DNA of 64,000 bases, from NCBI RefSeq assembly GCF_014905175.1, contig NC_057791.1, forward strand, positions 186,001-250,000, given 5' to 3'. Below the pieces are notes generated by a model. That model was not told the origin of the DNA and did not search any database. It saw only the letters and a list, made by a program, of their open reading frames with translations. Source of the DNA: Aphidius gifuensis. Taxonomy: Eukaryota; Arthropoda; Insecta; Hymenoptera; Braconidae. Position 1 is the stretch's first letter; the number at the start of each line of letters is the position of its first letter. Of the stretch, positions 1 to 11,456 are shown one piece after another. The position numbers were made by a program, and so were the translations under genes.

Positions 1-1245
1 TTCGTGTCGTGGCATATTTATTTTGTTAATATTCTTATAGGTATATAGCTATATGTTGAATGTTGTGTGTCATTTGGTGATTATTATTATTATTATTTTC
101 CTTAGCTACACATCTGTTTTAGAAAAAAAAAAAATATGTAATTGTTTATTTATTTAATACATAAATAATAATAATACTTTGTGTGATATTTGTGAAATAT
201 TAGGCAATAAATAGGTACCTATACCTATACTATTATTTATTTTTACTTACGTTGACTATGTAAATATGTAAATTTAACGTTTTGTTTGATTTTGTTTTTT
301 TCTTTTTTTGTCAATGCTTGCTAAACGCCATTTGCCAGATATACCTATACTTGAATTATTATTATTGTTATTTGAAATATTATAAATATAATTTAGAAAA
401 TTAATATTATTATTTTATTTATGAAGCTATGGCCTATGATTTTTTGAAAAAAAAAAATATATATATTTTATTGTCTATTTCACTTTCTAATAATAAACTT
501 AACCCCAAAAAATAAAAGTCACAAAAAATAAGTTGAATAATACTTTGAGCTTATCAAAACTGTTTGTGACAATGAGCAAAAAAAAAAAAAATTCAACTGC
601 GGTAATAATGTTACGGTACAATTGTATTTATATACATATATACACATGCACTAGATAATAATTGATTGTGTCAAATCAATTGTGTTAATTAGTAATTTGT
701 TGAGGGAAAAAACGCGGGAATAAATCCACACACACACAAACGTACTCATAGGTACATATGTATATATTGGTGGGAGAGAGAAGGAAAAAAGAGGTAAAAT
801 TTATACCTACAATAATATATATGACAAAAAAATATATTTAAATTACAAGAAGCTACTTGTATGTATTTAAAAAAATTATTGTTGTTTAAATATTACTATT
901 GTCATTTATCCACACACACACACACACACAATTATTTATATATTTATATATGTATTTATTTTTTTTTTTTTAAGAGAGTTTACTTTTTTACCGACAAAAA
1001 ATAGTTGATATTTTCACCGTTAATGGCGCAGTTATCGCTTGAAATAGACGAAATAGCTGGAAATAGCATAAATAGTAAAATTCATTTTCTTTATTTTTAT
1101 TCTATGACAACTTTAAGTGTGTTCGAGTGCAATAGCATGTGCAACAGAGTGACAGAGTGAGACAATAATAATAAAAAGAGGACACGTTCTCTTCTTGACC
1201 ACATCAAGTAGATACATATTGGAACTTGGAATTTGGAAGACTTGG
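1..1245. other. AT-rich upstream region, no gene seen
   Basis: No coding region is supported here. The stretch is AT-rich with homopolymer runs and two short CA/AC microsatellites (about 728-740 and 910-929). The last few hundred bases probably hold the promoter and 5' untranslated exon of the FITM gene, because a good splice donor (GGTGAGT) occurs at 1245/1246 and a matching acceptor at 1338-1339. I found no clear core promoter motif. Confidence 0.5.
97..115 (+). repeat. Lone copy resembling the 17-bp satellite unit
   Basis: Positions 97-110 read TTTTCCTTAGCTAC, identical to the core of the long satellite at 14.8-24.6 kb. The next bases (ACACATCT) match the satellite after a two-base insertion. 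It follows an ATT run that acts as a pyrimidine-rich lead, so it also looks like a 3' splice site. It may be a stray copy, the end of an intron of a gene lying left of the window, or chance. Confidence 0.4.
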
Positions 1246-1339
1246 GTGAGTTGACAAATAATAATAATAATAATTTTTAATCGCTAGATAAGTGAAAAGG
1301 TGAATAGGTGATAATGAATAATTAATTTTTTTTTTACAG
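1246..1339 (+). other. Likely 5'UTR intron of the FITM gene
   Basis: A donor G|GTGAGT at 1246 and an acceptor with a T-run followed by ACAG at 1336-1339 define a 94-bp intron, a usual size for this window. The downstream exon would run from 1340 into the coding region at 1473. There is no RNA support. Confidence 0.45.
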
Positions 1340-1472
1340 AATACAAAATTGGATATCTATATACACTTGGGTTAAATTGTAAATAAAAATAGGTACATTT
1401 AAAAAACAAAGCCAAAAATACATTTGAGCAAATTGAAAATCATCATTTTTATTTTTTGGAAAAAATAAAATA

Positions 1473-2705
1473 ATGGCACCAAGTAAACGAAGAGCACTAC
1501 ATCAAAATAGTAATAGTATGAGTTATAGCACAAGTGGTGGTGTTGGTGGTGGTGGTAATAATACATTAACAGGTTCACCAGGAAGTAGTTTTAAATCAAG
1601 TAAAATGAATTTTCGTCCATCATCTGGAATACAAGAAGACCGGGGTGGTACGAGACCAACAACAACAACACCAAGTTCAATTGGTCTTGTATTAATAACA
1701 ATGATTATTCATATATGTAAAAAATCATTGTTATTTGATGCAAAATTAAAAGTTGGAATATATCTTATGGCAACATTTATTGTATCATTAATATGTGATT
1801 TTGTAACAATGCCAAAAACTTATTTTTCAACATCAGATAATATATTAAATCGTGTATTTGTTAAATGGGGATGGGCATGGTTTTTACTTGTTATAATACC
1901 ATGGATAACACTAACAGCACATACTATTGCTTGTGGTAAGAAAAATATATTATTAAAACATATATCAAGAATAATTGTGGCAACAATTTCATGGCATTTA
2001 TGGACAAAAACATTTCAATATATTGAAAAAAATTATGGTCGTTGTAATACTAAAGATTTAAATTTACAAACAAAATCAAAATGCATACAAGCTGGTTTTT
2101 TTTGGAGTGGTTTTGATATATCTGGTCATACATTTATATTAATATATATAAGTTTAATACTTGCTGAAGAAGCATCATCATTTATTGGATGGGAAAGTAT
2201 CAAAGATTTTATTATTATGGAACAACATTCAAGAACAATAAAAGAAGTTAGCACAAGTCCACTTAGAAATTTAAGTGAAACTCAATTAAATTTGTTGAAA
2301 AAAACTCATAAAACATTAACACCATATTTAAGAGCTTTATTTATTGCAATGACACTACAACAATTATTTTGGGATGTTATGCTTGTATCAACAATGATAT
2401 ATTATCATATTATGATTGAAAAATTTATTGGTAGTGTTATTGCTATTTGTACTTGGTATGTTACATATCATTGGCTTTATAAATTATCAATTATTTTTAT
2501 AAATTCACCTGGTGATGGTTTATTTGAGTATAATAAAAATTATAAAAATAAAAAAAATAATGTTGCTGCTAAAACAAGACGTTCAACAACAACATTGATA
2601 GGTAACAATACTCCAACATTTATGGGTATGCCAATACGCACACAACAAACACAAGATTCTTATGATAGTCAAATTATTGAAAATGATGCAACAACAAATC
2701 GATAA
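1473..2705 (+). CDS. Fitm: Fat storage-inducing transmembrane protein (FITM/FIT2 family)
   Basis: A 410-residue single-exon protein. FIT proteins are multi-pass ER membrane proteins of the lipid phosphatase-like superfamily that act in lipid droplet formation and ER lipid balance. Residues 70 to about 345 match the family: several hydrophobic segments, the GFDISGHTF motif with His219, and the YYH motif with His312 followed by CTWYVTYHWLY. I take these two histidines as the family's catalytic pair. The C-terminal 65 residues and the N-terminal 65 residues are low-complexity (Ser/Gly/Thr/Asn) and hydrophilic, which makes the protein much longer than the roughly 260 residues of the human one. 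The start is the first ATG after a stop-rich leader. It faces msl-3 tail to tail. Family call is firm; FITM1 versus FITM2 is not a useful split in insects. Confidence 0.93.
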   Translation: MAPSKRRALHQNSNSMSYSTSGGVGGGGNNTLTGSPGSSFKSSKMNFRPSSGIQEDRGGTRPTTTTPSSIGLVLITMIIHICKKSLLFDAKLKVGIYLMATFIVSLICDFVTMPKTYFSTSDNILNRVFVKWGWAWFLLVIIPWITLTAHTIACGKKNILLKHISRIIVATISWHLWTKTFQYIEKNYGRCNTKDLNLQTKSKCIQAGFFWSGFDISGHTFILIYISLILAEEASSFIGWESIKDFIIMEQHSRTIKEVSTSPLRNLSETQLNLLKKTHKTLTPYLRALFIAMTLQQLFWDVMLVSTMIYYHIMIEKFIGSVIAICTWYVTYHWLYKLSIIFINSPGDGLFEYNKNYKNKKNNVAAKTRRSTTTLIGNNTPTFMGMPIRTQQTQDSYDSQIIENDATTNR

Positions 2706-3072
2706 ACACAATTTAATTTAATCTCTTTGGAATAAATAAATATTGATACGTAAGTTGGTACCTATTTGGGGAAATCACAGGGATATTTTTTCAACAATGA
2801 AAAAATAATTATTAATTGTTTTTTAAGTTGTATCAAGAGTAATTGGATCATTTTTTTTTAATAATAAATGGATTTAAAATATATTAATTAATCAGTAAAA
2901 GAAAATGTATTTTTTAATAATAATATATTGATAATTATTAATTAAAAAAAAAAAAAATAAATAAATTGTTATGTTTTGCTCTTAAAAATAATACTTGAAA
3001 ATTATATACCTATAAAAAAATATAAAATAGTTTTTTTTTTTTTTTTCACCAAATTGTTAAAACAAATATATT

Positions 3073-3103
<31 letters not shown>

Positions 3104-3156
3104 CATTTTTTTTTTTCATATTAATCTAACTGGAATTATTTTGACTTTGTCATTTT
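2706..3156. other. Convergent 3' spacer between FITM and msl-3
   Basis: About 450 bp of AT-rich sequence holding the 3' untranslated ends of two convergent genes. An AATAAA-type signal lies near 2731-2740 for FITM. Long A, T and ATT runs occupy 2945-3115. A small open frame here is low-complexity and has no support. Confidence 0.5.
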
Positions 3157-4126
3157 TTATTGATTAATTTCAGTTTGTGTATAAAATTGTTCACCAAACC
3201 ATTCTCGATGCATTTCCAAGTAACTAAAAACAAATAAATAACAAACAATATAAATTTCAATTTAAAAAATTTAAAAAATTAAAATATATATAATATATAC
3301 CTTAAAAACATATCCAAATGTTTTAATAAAAGTTTTAGCTTTTTATTAGGCATATCAGTTGCTTGTAATAAATCTGGTAATTTAACAAATAAACGTGTTA
3401 AATGTACAGCACCAAAATATGATGATGGATATGATGATGATGATCCATCTGTTTTTGTTGAATCAGGTATAAGTCGCCATTTATTTGATTCTTGTAATAG
3501 AGCACTTATTTGTGCTGGTGGTACAATTGGATATCTTGATGATGATGATGATGATGTTGTTGTTGTTGTTGTTCCTGTTCCTCCTACTCCTCCTCTTGGA
3601 CTTGAACATCTTGAACTTGTACTTGCAATACTTGCATTACCAGGTTCTGGTTTAACATCCTCAACTGAACTATTTCTACATGATCTTAGCTTTCTTTTTG
3701 TTGATGTTGTTGTTGTTGTTGATGATGATGATGCTGTTGTTGTTGTTGTTGTTACTTGTGGTGATATTGTTGGTGGTGTTGTTGTTGTTGTTATTATTAA
3801 TGATGATGATGTTGTTTTATTAATTGCAACTGTTTCAATTTCAGTTGTATCATGTTCTCTAAATGGTGGTAAATGTGCATATTCTACATCTTCAAATTCT
3901 TCTTTTATTGGAGTATCATGTGGTTCAATTATTTCTTCTTTAACTAATATTGGATGTTCTGGATATAAAAATGATGAATTAAATGCATTATATTGTTCTC
4001 TTTCTTGTCTGTATAATAAAAAATCTGGTAATGTAAAATCAAAATATATTCGTAAACCATCAGCAACTTCACGACAAATATTAACATCATTAACTGTTTT
4101 TTCAATTGTATTATTTATTTTATTGC

Positions 4127-4178
<52 letters not shown>

Positions 4179-5407
4179 TCTTTGTGGTTTTTCATATATA
4201 CTTGTTAATTGGCTTGTTGTAAAATGTTGTACCCAAGATTCAAGAATACTATTGACTGTTGGTTGAGCTGGTAAAACAGCCAATTTGTGTTTATGATTTA
4301 TTAATTCATAATCTTGTTCTAATATTCTTCGCAATGTATTACCAACATCAAGATCAATACCAGGTTTAATACTACAACCAGATTGATGACTATCACCATC
4401 ACCATCACGATCACGATCACCATTACTATTACCATTACCATTACCATCTTCATCATTATCATTATCATCATCACCACCAATACCACGACTGTCTTCCTCT
4501 AATTCTTCTTCTTCTTCTTCTTCATCATCTTCATCTTCTTTTTCTTCACCACTTGATTCCTCTCCAAAATCTGAGCTACTTTCATAATCTTCTTCTGTAA
4601 TAATTTCCTCAGTGTCATAGTCATCTTGTTGTCCAGAACTACCATCTTCAGATGAACCAGTTGTTCCAGATGTTGCACGACTACCTCCACTTCTAGCACG
4701 TCGACGAGATTCAATTCCTGTACCTGATAATCTATCAGACAGTTTGTGATTTCGATTTTTTCTTTCTCGACGATATAAATATGCTCCTCTGTAAGTTTAA
4801 ACAAACAAACAAACAAACAGTCAATCAATTAATTAATTATTATAAATAAAAATAATTATGATATTTACTAACAATTGTAATTGTGCTTTTTGTGCAAGAT
4901 CTCGTTGTAATTGTCTGTTTTCTTCGGTATCCTTGAGTACATATTCCTCTGTAACACAACGATCCCAAGATGAATTCCATCCCTAATTTTTAAATAAATA
5001 AATATTAATTAATTAATTAATTAATTGTTTATAGTTGTTGCAACAATATAGGTAAATATTATTATTTACCTGAAAATGTATCAAATACTCTACTGCTTTT
5101 CTTCCTCTCTGATCTTTATTTACAATAACATCTAAAACCTAAACAAAGTATTATTGTTATTGTTGTTGTTGTGTTGTTGTTGTTGTTATTGTTTTTATTT
5201 GAGGTTAGAATTATGGCGCGCAAAACTAGACGCCAAGTCATTTTTTATGATTTTACAACAATGATAAATAAATGATTAAATATTATTATGATATATAATT
5301 ACCTTTGAATCATAAAGCACTTTTGCTTTTGTTGGATCTGGCTCATAGCACAGTACTTTTTCACCATCACAAAATTTAAAGTATTTACCACGCGTTGAAA
5401 CCATCAT
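3157..5407 (-). CDS. msl-3: Male-specific lethal 3 homologue (MSL3, chromo-barrel plus MRG domain)
   Basis: Five exons on the minus strand: 5407-5303, 5138-5070, 4982-4873, 4788-3301 and 3223-3157, coding for 612 residues. MSL3 is the chromatin-reading subunit of the MSL histone H4K16 acetyltransferase complex. Residues 4-95 form an MRG15-type chromo barrel (KYFKFCDGEKVLCYEPDP, then FQGWNSSWDRCV). Residues about 150-245 are a very acidic linker. The MRG domain starts near residue 247 (RRILEQDYELINHKHKL, then LESWVQHF) and resumes after long insertions (EVADGLRIYFDFTLPDFLLY; C-terminal LTRLFVKLPDLLQATDM). The MRG domain is split by a Ser/Thr-rich linker, which is typical of MSL3 and not of MRG15. 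A 17-residue Asn run from an ATT/AAT repeat lies near 4135-4178. The third exon uses a GTTAGT donor; the more obvious GTAAAT three bases on breaks the frame. A start three bases later (5404) is also possible. Confidence 0.92.
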
Positions 5408-5958
5408 TAATTATTTTTATATTTTTTAGTAATCATCGACAATTAAATATTAAACAATATTAAAAGTACAGTAGTATAGATAAAGTACTTTGACAGTTGT
5501 TTTTATTATTATTTTGTTGTTGTAAATACGCCTTTATTTTTTATTTTTTTTTTTCCTCTTAAAAAAAAAAAAAAAAATTTGGCTCTGTGAAAGATTCCCA
5601 CATTTCCAACATCAAAAAGCCAAAAAAAAGAAAAAAAAAAAAGAGGCTTTTATTTAACAATAACAAACTAAAGTGTAATTACCTATACTAAATCAATAAT
5701 AACAACAGCATATAATTATAACAAGATTTTGTAAAAGAGAATAACAAATAATTGGGAAAAAAGCAGTTTATGATAATAAAAATACAAAATCAAGACTGCT
5801 ATTATTGTTGGTAAATATAATAATTTATGATAAATTCAATGACATAACCTCAAATGAATATTAAAAAACGTGTGAAATATTATTATTTTTTGTTATAGGA
5901 TGTAAATGAGATGCCACGCCCGTAATTACTAATTATCCTGATAATTATAATTTAAAAA
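5408..5958. promoter_or_regulatory. Shared head-to-head promoter region of msl-3 and the PRDM gene
   Basis: The two start codons are 551 bp apart on opposite strands, so both promoters must lie here. The sequence is A/T-run rich. A GC-richer patch with CACGCCCGTAATTAC sits at about 5917-5931, some 30 bp before the PRDM start codon. Similar CGCCCGTA patches occur near 59449 and, as ACCCGCGTA, upstream of the dynein and UBE3A genes. No TATA box is convincing in such AT-rich DNA. Confidence 0.5.
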
Positions 5959-8785
5959 ATGGATAACAACAACAACAACAACATTCATCTCACGTTAAAT
6001 GACATTGTCAATTTATCAGGTAATTTTATAATTTTTTTTTATACTTAGGCACCTAAGTGCTTGTCTCTTTGCAAATTTGTAATATACCTACCTAATTAAT
6101 TTTTATTTTGATAATATTTTAGCATGCAATATTTGCGGAGGATCTCATGAGAGCCATGATTGTCAACATCTTGTCGATCTTCATTATGTAATAAATTAAT
6201 TTTATATTAACGAAAAAAAAAAAAAATATATTAATTATTGACTATTATTATTATTCTTTTAGATTCCAGATAGTCCATTTTTGTCAAAAGCTCGTCAAAC
6301 ATTACCAAAAAATTTGGAAATAATACAAATGAGTGATGGAACAATAAATGTAATATCAAAATGTCATTTAAAATGTGGCACAGTATTTGGTCCATTTGAT
6401 GCTGATAAAACTTTATTATACATTAATACAATGGCAAATTTTCCATTAAAAATATTTGGAAAAAATGATAATGACAGTTATTATCTTGATTATTCAAATG
6501 AACAACATTCAAATTGGATGTGTTTTATTTCACCAGCATCATCATTAATTGAACAAAATTTAATGTGTTATCAATCAGAAAATAATATATTTTATACATC
6601 AACAAGACCAATTAAAATTGGTGAAGAATTACACGTTTGGTATGCTCCATATTATGCTGTTAAAATGAAAATGCCATTTTATAAAAGTCAATCAAATCAA
6701 CAATTGCCACCACTTGAAAGCACCGACGACAACAACAACAATAATAACAATGAAATAATTGTTGACAATAATAATGAAACAAAAAATAATCAACAACAAC
6801 AACAACAAAACTATTGGAAATGTCGTATTTGTTATAAAATATCATATACAGTTGTAACACATGCTAAACATCTTACTGAACATTACAAATGCTTTAGTGG
6901 TTTTTATTGTAATATTTGTAATGAAAAATTTAATAGCATTGATGTATTGCAAAAACACAAAAAACAATATCATACTAGTGTAAAAATGAATCAAGAAATT
7001 GGCATATCAACATTTGAAAATGACCAAACAACAATTACATCAAATAACATGAATGATATTTTAGAAAAATTAAATGCTGATGATGCAATAAATCAATCAA
7101 TGATGATGATGATGATGATGAATAAAAATAATTCAAATGAACTTTCAATGGAAAATATTGTTCCTGTTGTTGATGAAAAATTTACTATTAATGCTGAATT
7201 AAGTACAAATCTTTTAAATATTGAAACAAATACAACAAGTTTAATTCAAATACAAAATCAAAATCAAAATAATATTGTTCCTTTGGATTGTGATATTTGT
7301 AATAAAGTATTTGAAAAACCAGAAAATCTTCATCGTCATTTACGTAAACATACAGGTGAATTTATTTGTTCATCTTGTTTAGTTGTATTTTCAAAAAAAG
7401 AAAACTTAAAATCACACGAATGTTTTTCAAAAAATATTAATAATTTATATGAATGTCCAATATGTCAAAAAAATTTTACAGTCAAGAAAAATTTTAAAAG
7501 ACACATGATCATACATACACAAACAAATTATTGTAAATTTTGTAAGCAAATATTTACATCAAAAAGACATTTGGATGAGCATAAATGTGAAAATGCAAAA
7601 TTTGTATGTGACAAGTGTAATAAAAAATTAATAAGTAATACGAGTTTAAATCGTCATATGAAATTACACGATAATCCAAAACCAAAAAATAAAAAACAAC
7701 AACAACAACAACAAGTTGGCTCATTGATATGTGAAAAATGTGGTGAAATATTTAATACAATATATAGTCTTAAGCAACATTTTAAAAGTCACATGGAACG
7801 TCAAATATTTAAATGTACATTTACTGGTTGTTTACAAACTTTTAATAGCATTGGTCTATTTGAAACGCATAAAAAAAATCATATTAAATTACAAGTAACA
7901 TGTTCAACATGTCAACAAGTATTTAAAAATAAAAAAGCTTTAGATGTACATTTATCAGTTGATCATGCTAATGGTATTAAAAATTATTATCATTGTGATA
8001 AATGTGATAAAAGTTTTCTTCAATTAAATAATTTAAAAAAACATTATAAACAAACACATGTTGATGATGATGATGATGATGATAATATTAATGATAATGA
8101 TGATGATAATGGCAATAATAAATGCCACGAAAGACAAAATAAATTTTCATGTGAATTATGTGCAAAAGTATTGAATAGTATTCATCAATTAAAAAGACAT
8201 AAACAAGCATCACACAGTGGAATTATTTATTCATGTCCATATTGTGATATGAAAGTTAAACATCGACACAGTATAAAACGACATCTTGAACGTCAACATA
8301 ATGGTCTTAGTGAACAGTGGAATCAACCTAATTTTATTGATACATTGACTGATAAAAATGAAAATTCAACTATAATTGCACCACTACCACCATTAGCAAC
8401 ATTAACACCTATAACACCATTAGCAACATTAACACCATTACTACCATTACCACCATTACCACCATTAGCACCATTATCATTATCATCATCATCCTCATCA
8501 CCATCACTTGGACTTGGTACAGATTTAATTGTTAAAAATAATGATATATCTGTTTCTGATAAAATAAATCTTCAATTGGCATTAGCTGATCATATTGTTG
8601 ATAATAATGATAATAATAACAACAACAATAATGATGATGATAACAATAATAATTTATTGTTAAATGAAATACCTCAATTGAGAATAAGTGATACAGATAC
8701 ACAACTTGCTCAATCAGTTCTTGGCAATGCCTTTATACTTGATGAGCATGGTGAAAATATAATGCTATATGTTTTGGGTAATTAA
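5959..8785 (+). CDS. PR/SET-domain zinc-finger protein, PRDM10/PRDM15-like
   Basis: Three exons (5959-6019, 6123-6187, 6263-8785) coding for 882 residues. PRDM proteins are DNA-binding transcription regulators. A short Cys-rich knuckle (CNICGGSHESHDC) precedes the PR domain, as in PRDM10 and PRDM15. The PR domain lies at about 50-180 and includes ARQTLPKNLEI, GTVFGPFDA, NWMCFISPASSLIEQNL and ELHVWYAPYYAVKM. It is followed by about 13 C2H2 fingers between residues about 210 and 725, two of them atypical (one pairs CxxC with a distant HxxxC). The C-terminus is Pro/Leu- and Asn/Asp-rich and disordered. There are runs of Met (7), Asp (7), Gln and Asn. I cannot decide between PRDM10 and PRDM15 orthology from the sequence. 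The start is the first ATG of an Asn-rich exon; without it the knuckle would be lost. Confidence 0.85.
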
Positions 8786-9365
8786 TATGATGTTTAGATA
8801 GCCAACTGATATTTCAAATGTAGAAATGCTTTAAGTTAAAAAAAAACCTAAATATATAACTAAGAAATGTTTGTGAGACTGACATTGAAACAATGTGATA
8901 CAGAGATTATTATAATAATCCTTAAAGTGTGCCTTAATGCATTAAATACCTGTTGCCGTTTATTCTGTTGAATATATATTATTTAAAAATAAATAAAAAA
9001 AAAAACTGGTTCCTGTTGTTGACGGTTTATCAACCAATTTATCAATGTTATCAATACAACACATACACTTATAGATTGAGTGATGATAAATACTTGATAA
9101 TTCAATTAAAATTAATTAGAAATAAGTGGAAAAAAAAAAAAAAAAAAAAAAACAAAGTTATTTTGTACGTTGATAAAATAAAAATTAAATAATTGATAAC
9201 AATTAAATATTTTTACTTTTTTTCTTGATTGATAATGTATTTTTTTTGTCACATAAATTGAGAATAAAGTATAAGATGATGGTATCTATTAAATGGATTT
9301 AATTATAAATATATAGGTATGTGATTGCATATATGTATAGAGTTTGAAAAAAGTAAATTTACAAT
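8786..9365. other. 3' flank of the PRDM gene, no gene seen
   Basis: AT-rich sequence with A-runs (for example 9130-9152). It probably contains the PRDM 3' untranslated region. Small open frames here are low-complexity and unsupported. Confidence 0.45.
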
Positions 9366-9687
9366 GGTAAAGTGCGTTCAACAAGAAATTACTTAAATTT
9401 AAATATATATTAATATAATATAATATAAATATATACCTGAAATACATCCTATTCACCCCCGTCTACTCTGTTTGAGATAGACAGGTTGATGTGCACACCT
9501 TGATCAATCATTCTGGTATTCAAATTTTATAATTTAAATTTAAAAAAAAAAAAAACAAAAAGTGATCAAGGTGAGCTATACAAGTCACAAAAATATATAC
9601 AATATAAATATTGGGGGATTATCAAGTAGCTTTAAATAATTATATCATAAATTCTTTAATGCTACAAGCTTGTTGACGCACTTTACC
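9366..9687. mobile_element. Foldback MITE-like element with 19-20 bp terminal inverted repeats
   Basis: The left end reads GGTAAAGTGCGTTCAACAAG (9366-9385). The right end (9669-9687) is its inverted copy, CTTGTTGACGCACTTTACC, with one base missing. The 322-bp interval has further nested inverted pieces: CACCTTGATCA near 9497-9508 pairs with TGATCAAGGTG near 9562-9572, and ACCCCC near 9455 pairs with GGGGG near 9613. Such folding is typical of non-autonomous DNA elements. It has no coding capacity. I could not define a clean target site duplication, so the superfamily is open. GCACTTTACC recurs alone at 10359-10368. Confidence 0.6.
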
Positions 9688-11040
9688 CTACTGAGGGATT
9701 GGTTAAAAAAAACGACCAGAGGGCCTCTTACCTTTTTTAGAAGATCTTGGAGTTAGTATTCATTATTTAGTCATGCATCAACCCTTATGCAAAAAAAACT
9801 CCATAAAGATTAGCATAAAAAATGCCTGCACTCCATGAAGTTCATATGATTAATCAATTGGAACTCAGCAACAGGTTGTTCAATCATCACACAAAAAACT
9901 ATCATCACTTTTTCAACAGCTTTTTACCACAACTATTTCAAATACACTTTTCACCACCACTTCACCAACAAAATATTAACTTGAATATAGTTTATTCAGT
10001 ATTTGATGGAGTTTTTGTCTTTATATTAAAATTAAACTAAATAAAATTAAAAGTTATTTCAATATAACATTCTTTTGATAATAATTATTATTCACCTGAC
10101 AATAAACTATTTGTTTGAGTTATTATTTAAAAATTATATCAACTTGTAGTCTTGTATTTTTAAATATAGTTTATATTATTATTATGATGATTATCAACTT
10201 TGAAAAGTGTGTGTCGAGTTGTTGCTATTGCGGCAAGCTCTTTGATGTATAGAAAGAGAAGAAGCAAGCACTTTGATAGAGGCAGTATATTCTTATGCTA
10301 AACTCTCGCAAGACCAACATGTTTGAACATGTTATATTTATATATAAGCATCAATATAGCACTTTACCAGAGACAATTGGCAAATGTTGAACAATAACAA
10401 CAATAAGTGGTACATGAGAGTTAATAATATCAGGACATCATGTGATGTTGCTGATTGTTTTTCCAGTAAAAAAAAAAATAGATAGAATCATATGAGATGA
10501 CAAGTCATGAATGATACAATAGAGTTAATAGCATGATAATAAATGACACCAACAGCCTGTGTGATTTTTTAAGTAAATGAAAGATTAAGTTTTATGATAA
10601 AATCTAAGTAGACAATTCATTAAGAGTTGGATATTTGATTGAAATATACCATTTTTTAAATTCAATTGCACATGGAACATGTAAATAATTGAGTAATGAT
10701 TTTTCATAATCAGGGATTCATCATTAATGGAGCATAATCATATCATGTAGAGGGTCTTGATGATGTTTTTTTTTTTTTTTTCATTTGGTTGTTGGTTCAA
10801 GAGTATCAAGAGTACTTGATGATTGTTAAATTGTCAAATAGTTTATAAACAATTTGATACCAATTTTTAAAACACACTTGCTAACACCCAGTAAAAGTTC
10901 AATACAATTCATAGTCATCTTTTTCAATCAATTCACAATGATTTTTAACATGGTTCACATTATTTTTTTTTTCATTATGTAAATCTGATATTATATTAAT
11001 TGGCAACAATCATAATATTGCCATGGATAAATTTGTTGCA
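9688..11040. other. Noncoding region, possible 3' part of a minus-strand RNA
   Basis: No protein gene is supported. On the minus strand a possible short exon (9783-9732) has a T-rich acceptor and a strong donor (AAAAG|GTAAGA), and another donor (CAG|GTGAATA) ends at 10096. These could be downstream exons of the leftward transcript proposed at 11041-11242. The open frame at 9822-10040 on the plus strand has no recognisable features. Confidence 0.3.
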
Positions 11041-11456
11041 ACTGTAACAATAAAACAATATTGCGTTAATATTTTTATTCATAAAAAAATGATATAAAAT
11101 AACTTACTGTACTCGAAAATGATTTTGGCTTGAATGACAAACCAATTTGAGTCCTGTGTTAAGTCTCATATTTCATAATGTTGTATAATTAATTGCATAA
11201 GCAAATCAAACACGTTATGTACACTTTTTACTATAGGTATATCTGTAAACAATAAAAATATCAAATAAACATTAGTATGAAATTGGAGTAATTATCAACA
11301 ACAAAAAAAAGAGTAAATAAAAAGGCATTATTTAATTAATAAATAAATAATTGTTAATTAAACAAATAAATAAAAAGAGATAAATGTATAAAAAGAGCCT
11401 TTGTCAGCTCTAATACGTCATTGACATGTTCATTATTTTTGGCCAAAATTCACAAA
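11041..11456 (-). ncRNA. Candidate leftward spliced noncoding RNA from the palindrome
   Basis: On the minus strand an acceptor (pyrimidine-rich, TTTACAG) opens an exon at 11242. It ends at 11108 with the strong donor ACA|GTAAGT. After a 66-bp intron another acceptor (TTGTTACAG) opens an exon at 11041 that runs on leftward. Neither exon has a long open frame. The sequence just left of the palindrome is a diverged inverted copy of the start of the rightward transcript (AAAAATAAT, ATGTCAATG and GACAAAGGC blocks occur on both sides), so this may be the mirror-image sister of that gene. The first exon and its donor are uncertain (GTATTA at about 11416 is weak). There is no RNA evidence. Confidence 0.4.

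Noticed and set aside
4499..4828. 109-codon minus-strand open frame
   Set aside because: It overlaps msl-3 exon 4 in another frame and gives low-complexity protein; the chromo/MRG frame is the real one.
9822..10040. 72-codon plus-strand open frame
   Set aside because: No features, no conserved motif, in noncoding surroundings.
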